Part shown: positions 24,006 through 35,187 of the stretch, in pieces
Numbering within the stretch: the first letter of the stretch is position 1
Layout: every line of letters begins with the position of its first letter
Source of the DNA: Strongylocentrotus purpuratus
Taxonomy: Eukaryota; Echinodermata; Echinoidea; Camarodonta; Strongylocentrotidae
Assembly: GCF_000002235.5 (NCBI RefSeq)
Contig: NW_022145615.1
Span: forward strand, 32,213,094-32,277,093
DNA: 64,000 nt
Direction of reading: 5' to 3'
The notes under the pieces: generated by a model
What the model saw: only the letters and a program-made list of their open reading frames with translations
Databases searched by the model: none
What the model was told of the DNA's origin: nothing
Translations under genes and position numbers: made by a program

Positions 24006-25060
24006 TACCGTAACTACTCTAATAAACGAATGCATCTTACCGTCGTTCTCGATTACGGTAGATGTTCACTGTTCACTTCTTGTTCTAGATCAGTTGCCGG
24101 TCTATCGCCCTCTTCTGGCGTAGTTAAAATATTTTCATCTCAACACCGATAGACTTTCGTACGAAATTATCTCTATATATGAAATTCTGGACATATTACG
24201 TTCCTCTCAATAGAAACTTAAGGTGGATGACGATCAGATTTAATTGTCATGTCGTAATATGATGTGTTGAAGGGGATCAATTTTGACAACTTTGCCTTTT
24301 CTTTCCTTATTTTACTCGATCATACATTAATTCCATGTGCAATGGAAAATGTTTTTTGTTGTTCGTTGTAATTATTGTTATTTATATGATCAATTTGGAG
24401 TTTAAATAAAGAAATTTGAAGCTTTATTCATTCACAACAGCAATACCAACCAGATCCATACATAATTATACCTAATAATTATACAATCATGAAAAAATTT
24501 AATTGGAGACGGGATAAAGATATACTATACGATGTGGTCTTTAACATCGTGCAGTTACTAAGATAATCAAAGTTTAGCACAAGTCAAGGGCTAGCAAAAA
24601 TAAATGCTTCTTATAATATTTACTATGAAACAGTTAAAATCTAATCTACATCAGTTATATTAATAAGTTTCTTCGCTGGACCAAAAAAAGTGTATCCACG
24701 CAGTTCACAGAATCTGGGAGGATCGCACAGCCCTTTAAGAAGGAAAAACTGTCACTCCGGTATTCGGATGGGTGGTCTGTGTGTCGTAAAGAAAACATTC
24801 GGCCATGAGAACAATGTTTGCTTCATATCACAAGCAAACCAAATACTTGCTCCAAGTAGAATGTCAATTATGTAAACCAACGTATCATACCAGATTAGAT
24901 TATTGGATAAGTTTTTATCGCTGTTTGTTTTGCAAAAAGAAAATATGAAGTCAAAGTTAGAGATATGATGCGGGCGGCATTGCGTGTTTTGGAATAGAGA
25001 GTTGGGCTTATCCTAGTTTCTATTGTTGCGACATGGCACGGTGAGAAATGAAATATTAAG
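24006..25060. other. AT-rich non-coding stretch
   Basis: No gene signal. An unrecognised GC-richer piece lies at 24690-24800. Confidence 0.5.
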
Positions 25061-25293
25061 AGAAAGGGGGAGGGGGGCAGAACGAGAGAAGGAGAGGGGA
25101 GGGGGAGGAAGGGAGGAAATGAGGGCGAGAGAGAGAGAGAGAGAGGAAGAGAGAAAGAGAGAAAGGGGGAAAGCGAGAGAAGGAGATGGGAGAGAGAGGG
25201 GGAGGGTGTGGGTGAGGAGAGAGAGAGAGATAGAGATAGACAAAGTGAGAAATAAAGAAAGGGGAAGAGATTGGGAATAGAGAGGGGATGGGT

Positions 25294-25332
<39 letters not shown>
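25061..25332. repeat. Purine (GA)n tract
   Basis: About 270 bases of GA-rich + strand sequence, with a pure (GA)n run at 25299-25330. The open frames in it are low-complexity. Confidence 0.95.
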
Positions 25333-25334
<2 letters not shown>

Positions 25335-28300
25335 TTTAAAGCAAGAAAGGGAGAATATTATAGTCATGAACTTTTGCTCTTATACCACCCTTACATTTTG
25401 AATTTGCTTGAGTTTCTGTTTTCCAACCCACGTTTTTCTTCTTCTTTTTTTTTGCTGAGGGAGTGGTACAAACTTTACTTCCCGGGAATCTCTTTATGTT
25501 TTTTTCTTCAAAAGTTCTATAATGAACCAACCCTAAATTCTGAAGCATGAAACATATAATATCGCGTGGGTCGCGTGCCACAAACGCAAACAAACTTTGA
25601 TCTCTTATCGTTAAAATATGCAAATGAGCTCACGAACCCTAAAATTCGTACATGCGAAGAGAGAACAAAAAACTCACTTTCTTCGTGTACTTAGCGCATG
25701 TCGTGGATTGCAGTCTCGCACGCGCATATACTAGGGCGAGAAAATAATTAAGAAAAACGAAGGTAAGATTTTCTGCAAACATGACGCGCTGAATTCAAAT
25801 CGGCGGATTAAACAATTTCAGAGTACATTTTGAAATCCATACCAGATGAAGAAGGAGAAAGAAATAAAGGAGCACTCTCTAGAACTAATGAATGTAAATG
25901 TATTGACCATCTTTCACCTCCGCGCACTAATCCCTTATCCAATCTCTTTTCTCTCGAGTAGAAGAAACTAAAAAAGCTGGCTTGATTGAAATCATCACTT
26001 TTGCGTTTGTTTGTCCTCAATTTGTAAACGGAAACTTGCGCAAGAGCGAGCCAAATTAATAAGATATCTTGAATGAATTTGATTGTGATATTGCGCGTGC
26101 GGGGATAGGAGAAAGTTTTAAGAGTGTGTGTATAATACGGATTTGTGACGTTGTAGTCCTTTGTGTAGATATTCATGTCATCGTGAAACACGGGATCGGG
26201 ATGTATAATTATTGGAAGGTGCTAATGTACGTTAACAAAGCAAAATTCATTTATATTTGCCAAGTTTGCGTCCCTTTTCCTATTTGTTTCAGCTTTTCTT
26301 TAATCAATTACGTGAAAGTAGGTTATAACCAACTGTCCTATGCTTTGTCTAATTATCTAAAAGGACAACAGCACTTGGCACCTAGAAACGTTACTTAGGC
26401 GTGTTAAAAATATATTATTATTTTCTCGAAAAATATTTCTGTTTCTAATCATTCTTTAGTCTTTTCATATTATATTCCTCCCGTCCGTACGCATTAGGGG
26501 CGTTATCTTAATAAGTAAGAGTTATTCAGTATATTTAATTTGAATACTTAAAGGGCTTAAAGTTAGCTCATTGATGACTGGCAGATGGTGTCACAAGGGG
26601 AATGAAATCTGGAGGTTTTTGGGGTGGAGTTTAGCAAGTTTGAAAAACAAATATTTCAAAAAATATTTCAAAATCTATGAAACAAATTCAGAAGTTTACA
26701 TATCAAAATATGTGATGTGTGCAGGACTGCACACCAACATGAATACACTTGTATTTCGATGTCATGTATGGGCCCTTTAACAGGCTTGAATAATGACTTT
26801 CCTTGTTTTTTCATATCTTAATTTCTATATATAGGCCCTACATGATTTACAATAAGCGATACACGTACACAAACAGTATCGTGAATTATGTAGCCCTACG
26901 AATTTCATTTCATTTTGTTCTTGTTAAAAGTTTAAATACGTTATGTTAGATTCTTTCTTTTAATCTAGTGAAATAATTGGTTACCATCCCAGCAAGTTAA
27001 CACAAGGCATTCTAGGAAGACTATTCCCGGACAAAATAAATAGCACACACCAGACTACTCTTGGAAAAGTTAATCCTTCGAACTTTAAACTTACATTCGG
27101 ACAACAAACTAGGGTATATTGTAAGGCGCGTGAAATTTTCCTAGACGATGATATTTTCCAAGGTTTATTTTTTATGTTTATGTTAAACTAGTAACAGTTG
27201 TTCCGTAGTCAATTGCTACAACGATCCAAATTCTAGATTTCAAAATCCTAGACCATACCCTTACCTCAACTGCCCTATACAATGATATCCAATTATAATT
27301 ACAATGAACATGTATCCCTTTACAATCCAATATCTCAAATGATACCAAGTCAACGGCAGATGTCGAATCACACCTTTGCTTCGTTTCAAAATATGCATAC
27401 GCTAATCTCATTATAATTATCCAGGCTAGAAAATTTGATCGATTTAGATTTTTTGGTATACGGGTAAACGCGTGCATGGTCCGTTCGCGAGCTAATTGTC
27501 AGAGATTTGTTACATAATAAAAGTCTGAATATTGATGTTGAAATTGCATATTAATTATCATCCTATGTGGGGAAAGTAACTACAAAAAATTATACCAATG
27601 ATCATTACCATCAATTGGCAAACCAACAAAGTAAACACACAATGTATGTATGACATGATGTTGAGAAGAGATAAAGGATGATGAAATTGTCTCGATCATT
27701 TTTAGTCCCATTCTTGAAATGTGTTTGTTAATACATTCTTATTTGATTTATTGATATAAATCCACGCATGCATAATAATTCTCAATTTCATTTCTATGGT
27801 CATTCTTCCGCTTGAAGAGTAGTCTGTAAATTTTTGACCTATCAGACCTGTACCCATGTATGATTTGTTCATAAATTTTAATAAAATTTGTTGTCATAAA
27901 TCTCAGTTTGAAATATTTCTGGAAATAAATAAACAGACAACATGGTGTCAAAGTGTGTTAGCTTTATACGAAAAACTAAAAATGTACACATGTGTCCCGG
28001 TTTGGTCACCCCCTCCCATTTATGCCACATCATAAATACGTCATGAAACCTTAAAGATAGGCCCCCTAATGGTTGGCCGGCGAAAAGCCTTTCGCTTTTG
28101 ACACCTCTCCTTCCTCTCCCAGTCTCCCTTCCTTTGTTCCTCTGATCCTCTGCCCCGCCCTTTTGTTACCTCTCCCACAAAATGAGGTTTAAGTCGCCAT
28201 TCAGGTCAGTCGCAGGTAACAGGTCAGATAAAAGGCGGCATTTTATTTATTCAAAGCCACACTAATTTTCCGCTGTGCTGCGCATGTTGTGAGGAAATGG

Positions 28301-28615
28301 TGAAGAATAGGCCCGGAGTTGAGAAGTATAGGAATAGTTTTTATGTTTTCGTTTTGTTGTGAGGGGAGCAATCGAAATATCTTGAGTGACAGTATGCGCT
28401 CTCTCTAATCTCGAATCGATTTTGTGTTCCACTTTTATTCTTTTCTATTTTTTCTTTTTCACATCGGTCTGTCTTTTGTGAGAGTGAGAAAGCAAAAGTG
28501 GAGAGTCCCGTTAAAACGAAGCTAATTAGATTCAATTCCATAATCGATGTATAGGTACATATTATTATATGGACAAAAGATTCACGCTATCTTATTAACC
28601 TCTACACAAGTGCGA
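25333..28615. other. Long gene-free AT-rich stretch
   Basis: Open frames at 25336-25623 (-), 25808-26191 (-), 26069-26398 (+) and 27178-27477 (-) are 95-127 codons with ordinary composition but no recognisable domain, and I see no splice signals supporting them. GC-richer patches lie at 25560-25740 and 28000-28300. The latter includes a TCAGGTCAGTCGCAGGTAAC block with AGGTCA half sites. Confidence 0.4.
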
Positions 28616-28643
28616 TGTGGGTGTGTGTGTGTGTGTGTGTGTG
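28616..28643. repeat. (GT)n tract
   Basis: A short GT dinucleotide run just before the ACT array. Confidence 0.95.
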
Positions 28644-28680
28644 TTTCACTCTAACATTCACTGTTGCTTTTGGTAATACT

Positions 28681-28692
28681 ATTACTACAACA

Positions 28693-28737
<45 letters not shown>

Positions 28738-28753
28738 GCTGCTGCTGCTACTA

Positions 28754-28852
<99 letters not shown>

Positions 28853-28857
28853 TACTT

Positions 28858-28898
<41 letters not shown>

Positions 28899-28925
28899 TC
28901 TACCACTATTATCTTTATTACTACT
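28681..28925. repeat. (ACT)n trinucleotide array
   Basis: About 245 bases of ACT repeats with a few GCT and TCT units. It gives poly-T, poly-L and poly-Y frames, none real. A related array in the opposite orientation (AGT)n lies at 45283-45512. Confidence 0.97.
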
Positions 28926-29881
28926 ACTAATCCTCTCAGCTGCTTCATCAATATATTTTGCATTTTCCAGTCGACATCAATATACATGTATGCTGTAAAA
29001 GTTCAGAAAACGCTTTCTACTATGAAAAAGGAGAAAAAACGAAAAAGATCGTGTGTTTATTTTTTCGCGTACATATTCAGAGTGATTTTGATCCTTTTTT
29101 TGTTCCATCACAACTGTGCCAAATCGTATCAAATAAACAGTGATTAATGAAAAATGATCCCTGCTCCACATTCGGGACTCAGCTTGGTGAACGACTATTG
29201 AATTTCTTCCAACATTTTTGATTACTTTTAGATTTGGGGGCTAGCTGTGTGGAGACGTGGGTCACCCTTCCTCTCTCCTCTTCAAATTGGCGATGTAATT
29301 ACAAGACGAGAACAAAAGGTAATCCGATACACTATGCTCAAAACGTTATAATATTTGGACGCCAGCGGCGACGCTATACAAGACCGCGCGTCACTCAGCC
29401 GCCGCCGACCGCCGCCCGTCAAAAGGGAGATAGAGGGCGGTAGAAAATAATAATTTTAGAAAATCTAAGAACAAAATAACGATAACAGCTTCCATGGAAG
29501 CAGAACAAAACATAATATCGAACTAAGTCTAACGATGCATATTTTTGCACATTGTATTTTGTATAATTGGAATGATTTTTTTTCTTCTTCAATACTGCTT
29601 TAATACACAAGCGTATCTCCCTCAAAGCACCACTATCCTAATGTTAAAACACCGCATGTTAATACACGAATATAAATGTTCTATTTCAATTCTTCATTTC
29701 GGTTTCTTAAAACAGACCTTTGATGCTTACCAAAATATGCTATCAAAATTCATGCTTATTTCAAGCTATAAAGTTAGAAAAATATGCATAACAAATAAGC
29801 CCCTTTTGAAATATGTACAAGTTAGTGCTTGTTAAATAGATCGTTTTTAACCTTAACATCATGTTTAACTTATTCCTCTTG

Positions 29882-29885
<4 letters not shown>
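28926..29885. other. Non-coding stretch with a GC-rich island
   Basis: 29230-29445 is GC-richer and holds GTAATTAC (29295-29302), TAATCC (29320-29325, the Otx/bicoid-type core) and a CpG-rich run (29355-29440). The 69-codon + frame there is not recognised. The rest is AT-rich. Confidence 0.4.

Positions 29886-29925
<40 letters not shown>
29886..29925. repeat. (TA)n tract
   Basis: About 20 TA units, followed by AT-rich sequence. Confidence 0.97.
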
Positions 29926-29931
<6 letters not shown>

Positions 29932-30295
29932 GAACGATCTTAATGTTTGACATAATACATAAATAAACGAATATGAAAGTGTCAATGAAATTTTACTGAG
30001 AAACGTGAAAATTTCACACAAAACAGATAATCTCAGACAACAGAACCTCGACCTTCTCAGCCCCACAAAAAGGAAGGAAAAAAAGGGAAAGAAGAAAAAT
30101 TATGACAAAAATGAAAATCTACCTGTGGACGAATTTCATGCGATAATGAAAACCACGCTAGAAATCAAGCATTCTTTATAGTTCGTCATTTGGGATGCAA
30201 AAAACACTTGAGGGCAATATATGATTGAATATAGGAGAAATGAAAAGGCATGGATAGAGGCATGTGTATAAACTGGGTTATGGACTGAGGAAGGA
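29926..30295. other. AT-rich non-coding stretch
   Basis: No open frame of note. A-rich around 30065-30120. Confidence 0.5.
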
Positions 30296-30575
30296 GACAA
30301 TAAAGAGAGAAAGTGATAAAGAGCGAGAGAAAAAATGAGAGAGAGAGAGAGAGAGGGAGAGAGAGGGGAAAGAGCGCGCAAACGGTGGAAGGAAGAGATG
30401 AACGACTGATAGGAAAAAACTTTAGAATGCCTTGGATGTACAACGGAATCTTAAAGAAATATAAGAATGTTTGAAGTAAAACAAAAAGTCTTTTTGTATA
30501 TCATATGAATTAAGAAAAAATGTCGAAAGAGATATATTTTCAAAATAAATATAGAGCGATAGAGTGTGAGAGATA

Positions 30576-30610
<35 letters not shown>

Positions 30611-30650
30611 GCAGGGGAGGCAGAGTAAAGAAACCGAAAGAGGAAAATAA
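30296..30650. repeat. Purine-rich region with (GA)n runs
   Basis: GA runs at about 30330-30365 and 30577-30606 lie in A/G-rich sequence. Related L/S-rich frames on the - strand are not genes. Confidence 0.85.
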
Positions 30651-30689
30651 GGAAGAAAGCCTCTAGGTATCCCTTGTGTATATGTCGAC

Positions 30690-31320
30690 ATCAATAATTT
30701 TAATCGCCGCGAAGTCAGCTCGCGCGAAAAACCCCGTTAATAAACTCTTCGATTTCTGAAGATGGAGAGGGAGAGAGACAGGCAGAGACAGAGGCAGAAA
30801 TCCAACGAACGCGAGGCGTCTAATCATCGGGAAGGCCCAGGCATGAGTTTTGGGGTCGCTCCGCTCGCGGCCTGATTAAAATCGCCCGTACTTTTTTCTC
30901 CTTCCTTCTCTTTCACCCTTGTCATCCCCTGCAGCAAGCCTTGTCTGTCTCTATTAATATCCCCTAGCTACGCGCTAATTACATCTGTTTGACAGTTAGA
31001 GCGAGAAAAAGGAGGAGAGATGGGGACGAAGATAGAGTAGGAGAGACGCAGAGAGAAACGACAGGAAAATACAAAGGCAGAAACAGAGAGGAACAGACAG
31101 AGAGGTGAAAGAAAGAGAGAGAAAAAGGTGAAGAACATTTTTAATCGATGACACTGCTACTCCTGAGCCGCAGCCCCAATATTTAGGCCTGGGCTCACCC
31201 CTCAAGCTAGGCGCATCGCCCATTAAAAGCGACCGATTTTACCCCTCTCCTTTTGGACGCTGGACCCCTCAAGCCTTCAAACAAGATCCACCGTCTCAAT
31301 AATGAACGCGCCATATTTTT
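30690..31320. promoter_or_regulatory. GC-richer islands, possible cis-regulatory module
   Basis: Two GC-richer islands (30700-30890 and 31160-31315) flank AT- and purine-rich DNA. Candidate sites include homeodomain TAATTA (30976-30981) and a TALE-type TGACAG (30990-30995) eight bases later, plus TAATC/GATTA cores near 30822 and 30874. No frame looks coding. A module near a developmental gene is plausible, but this is inference from motifs that also occur by chance. Confidence 0.3.
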
Positions 31321-32265
31321 CTTTATCCCCCTCTCTCATTTTTTGTCTTCCTAAGCTTCATTTTTGCTTTATTTTCCATCTTTTTTGTAACACTCCTTTC
31401 CATCTTTATCATTTTCATTAATCGCAACATTGAGATGAGACGAAGCCTGAACTGGCTCTGAAGTACGGATACCATCCCTTCCATCAATGTCCCATGTTGC
31501 GATGACAAAGCCTCTCAGACTTTGCACGCGTTTTCAATTTGTCGACAAGAAATCAATCACCTCACTGCAGATAATGCCAATGAACTTTCCAGACCGAATC
31601 AAAGTGTCATGTCGTCATCTCTCTATATTTCATACTCTCTCTCATTTTCCCTTTCTCTCTCTCTCAGTTTCTCTCTTTCTTTCTAAATTTCTTTCTTTCA
31701 TTCATATCTTGTATTATCTGTAAGACAAACAAAACAATGAACAGGATTTTTTATATTGTTCTTCAAGAAATTTCCCTCAGTAGAGTTTTAAACGCAAAAC
31801 ACTGCTATGATGTGGTTATTTTATTTACTGTGATATAAGAAGGCGATGAGATACAGAGATCAAAGCGGAGGGTAAAACAATAAAATGAAGGATAGATTAG
31901 CAGATAAAGAAATGAGTGATGAATGTATTAATGAAGATAGATCGTAAAAGTGCGTCTTTGCTAATGACATAGAGAAGAAAAGTGTTCTTTTCAATTTTTG
32001 TATTAATTTTCATCGTCCAATGATCTGAAATTGTACATAAAAACAAGGAATTTGTTTGAAACATGATTTATAAAGAAGAGGCAATTGATCCAAATATTAT
32101 AATAATTTAATTATTTCATCGGATATCATAAGTACTTCCATTTGTATTTTTCATATGCAAAGTAAATGTTTAAAAAATTGAACCCATTTTCATCATCATC
32201 ATCATCACCACCATACCCCCCCCCCCCCCTCCCTCTCCGGCGACACACCCTCATGCTCAATAATC
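31321..32265. other. Non-coding stretch
   Basis: CT-rich part at 31615-31700, otherwise AT-rich. A - strand K/M-rich frame (31323-31508) and a + frame (31487-31723) have no recognisable domain. Confidence 0.45.
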
Positions 32266-32640
32266 CCTTCCCTAAAAAGTATCTGTCTGCTGCCGGTGAT
32301 AGACGAGCTCAGCACGCGCGCAAACGTGCTTCAGCCACTCACACCCTGGGACCACTCCTCTTAAAAGGGGGGTATGTTACGACGAATCAGCGACCAGGTA
32401 CCCCCTCCTCACCCCTGTCATCGAACGAAAGATGAAAGATGCGGTCCAAGGAGGTCTCCAATTACCAGGAGTTCGCACATCTTTAGGCGCGCGGTAGGTC
32501 GGGGCGGGTCCGATTTCAAGGTCAAGCCTTTCAGCTTTCGACATTGAACTTTGGCGACTCAGTCGTCGGCGGGGAGACATGTAGGGATGAGGATTTGGAG
32601 TCTTTTTCTTTCGTTTCAAAATCATTCCCTCTCTAGACAT
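32266..32640. promoter_or_regulatory. GC-rich island with nuclear receptor-type sites
   Basis: TCAAGGTCA (32516-32524) is a full match to the extended half site used by NR5A (FTZ-F1) and ERR-type monomer-binding nuclear receptors. Some 20 bases later, TTGAACTTTGGC (about 32544-32555) resembles an HNF4-type half element in reverse. The island has CpG-rich blocks (GGCGCGCGG near 32486). Open frames of 73-89 codons on both strands are unrecognised. Function is inferred. Confidence 0.35.
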
Positions 32641-33689
32641 TCGTTGGAAGCATTGGGGGAAAGGGATGATGGGATGAAAGATGACACAATCTTGGTAGAA
32701 ACCTCAGATGGAGTAAGGAGTCGGGCTGGTGTCAAAATCGATGTGAGGGAAAATAAGAAGCAAAAAGGATAAAGAAAAGTGTTACAAAGTTGAAAGTTAA
32801 GAGCTGAGAAACGAGGATTATTAAGGCTTAGATTGGATATGACGAGAGATTGGGCGCAGACAATCTAGGACAAAAAAATCAAAGAAACAGGGACGAAGAT
32901 AAATGCACGAAACAAAAGAGTGATAACTGAGCATCGTCACTCCAAAAGAAAATTGAGGCAGTTAATATGATAGCGAACAAACAAGTCATAAACGGCAGTG
33001 ATAGAGACAGCGACAGACAATTTATGAGGATAAACGACAAGTTTTGATATCACATACCAATATATAATGTTAACAACAGGGCAACCACCAACGTTGAGTA
33101 GCATGACCTATATTGGTGTTGTTAGTAGCATTTTTTATTTGAAAACACAATTTGTTCGGGAAGCTGAAAGTGACAGAAATAGTGTCAATTTTTGATGAAA
33201 TAATAAAGCAGCATTGTAATTGACCTAAAAAAACGCCATCAAATTCTCGCCAATACGACAACCATACAAAAAAGCAGCAGCGACAATAATTTTTGTCACC
33301 ATGACAGTCGCATGTGCGCGACAGCTCTGCCCCTTCCCATAAAATAGCAATTGACAACTGACATGTATTAAATTTGACGGGGAAGGGATTATAACAAGAA
33401 CAAATAAAATGAGGGCGTCTTTTATAGTTTTTCAAAATATACCCTCATTTTTTTTTAGTTTGATTACTTACTGATAATGCATCAGCTGTATTAAAAATTA
33501 TTTGCCTTTTTAACATTTTTTTTTCTTCTGCTCTCTTTTGTTTTTTGCATATTGTTACATAATATACTTTCTTCTTGATATTATATAAGCGGAGTTTTAT
33601 CAGTTTTATCACCACAGAATTCATTAAAACAAGAGTATCAGCAGTAGCCCTACATCGTCGTCATCGTCTTCATAATTTTTCGTCTACCT
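32641..33689. other. AT-rich non-coding stretch
   Basis: A 121-codon - strand frame (33070-33435) is cysteine- and tryptophan-containing but has no spacing pattern I recognise and no supporting splice sites. Nothing else. Confidence 0.4.
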
Positions 33690-33830
33690 TCCATCACATT
33701 TCCGTCACCATTTCGTCACCCTTTCATCTACGTCTTGTTTCGCCACCCTTTCGTCACCCTTCGTCATCCTATCGTTACACTTTCGTCACCCTATCGTAAC
33801 ACTTTCGTCACGCTTTCGCCATCCATCTGC
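33690..33830. repeat. Short minisatellite, TTTCGTCACC-like units
   Basis: About ten diverged copies of a 10-11 base unit (CTTTCGTCACC and variants), some paired into roughly 20-base units. It is preceded by a few CGTC-rich words. Confidence 0.85.
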
Positions 33831-35187
33831 ACTTTAATTGCCATTTGCCAACCTATTTATATGTATACTACCATTAACAATAATATGTTACAAGTATAAG
33901 TAACTCCGTTACCTTAAATTTCCATTCCATCCTCATCCATCTACATCTCACTCTTGCACTTTCACTATCACCATCTATCTTCTCTTTCTTCCTCTCCACC
34001 CTCTCACCCTATTCCTCCGCACTCTACTTTGGCTTTTAACGGCCTTAATGTCAGTCTTGCGATATGTCATCAGCGCCATTCATCTCCGTCTTGTTTCGGT
34101 TGCTAGGGACAGAGGCTTTTTGTTGCTAAGGCATCTTGAGCCTCTTTCGACTTGAAGCGTATCGTCTCACTTCATATCACAAGCGCTTTCCATACTCTAC
34201 TATCCACTTCTCTCGGCTTTCCCTTTTCTATCTCGTCGGCTAGATCCAAGTAAAGTCTCTCTTTTTAATGCATAACATTTCCGAAGATGCATCAATTTCA
34301 ATCCTCAAACCATATACATTTGGCATTTCTTTTGTGAAAAATGTAAATATCAAATGCTCTTAAAAAGCCTAACAAAGGCACTCGTATAAATTCCGTCACC
34401 ACAATAACAACGAAAAAGTTTTTGAAGCTTTTCTTTGTGATACTTTTAAAAGGCTTTTTATCAGGAAGTTCTTGTGGTCATGTTTTAATAGAACCACCTG
34501 GGAAATACACAAACCTTATTCCTCATAAAAATAATCTATGTTAACTATTTAGCTCATTATTCTAAAAATGTATAAATCCATTGATGAATTCACGAGAAGA
34601 TACAATCCATTTTTCGGAGCAGAGAGGGTGAGTAGGGGAGGTGGAGGGGGGGGGGTGGTAAAACCAGATGACTCTACAAGTTGTCATTTTTTCTCACTTG
34701 TAGCGATGCTGGAAGAATTATGGCAGACGTCTTAAGTGAGTGTTGTGAAAGCTCTCACCCCCTCGAGACAGCACAGATATTCCAGAGACCAAAATCCATC
34801 ACTCGCCATGCTGTTAAAATAACGTCACCTTGAGCATGTTTCGCAACCAGCTTTAACAAAAATTTAAACCCTGGATGTCTCGGAAAATTTCGTCGTATTT
34901 TCAAATGCGTTTTGTAACCAATTGTGTCTTCATCATATCCTTATCACCTACATTTTCGTCAGTAAGGCAACACTTTAAACGATATCGCATCGCTATCACC
35001 ACGGCCACTATCCAAGCTCCTAAACTTAGCGTCAATTCAAACCAACAGTAAATAGTTATATCTTTTATAATCAGATCAGATATCTCAATCAGTTTTAGCA
35101 CCATCCCAACTTCTACCACCACATCCGCCTCCATCATCATCACTACCTCCGCCGCCACCATCAACACCACCTCCACTACCAACACTA
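33831..35187. other. Non-coding stretch
   Basis: A GC-richer patch (34030-34250) with GGTTGCTAGGGAC and TGTTGCTAAGG, which resemble RFX half sites. A G-rich run (34640-34657). The last part (35100-35180) is a CAC/ACC trinucleotide array that continues on the far side of the next element. Confidence 0.45.
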
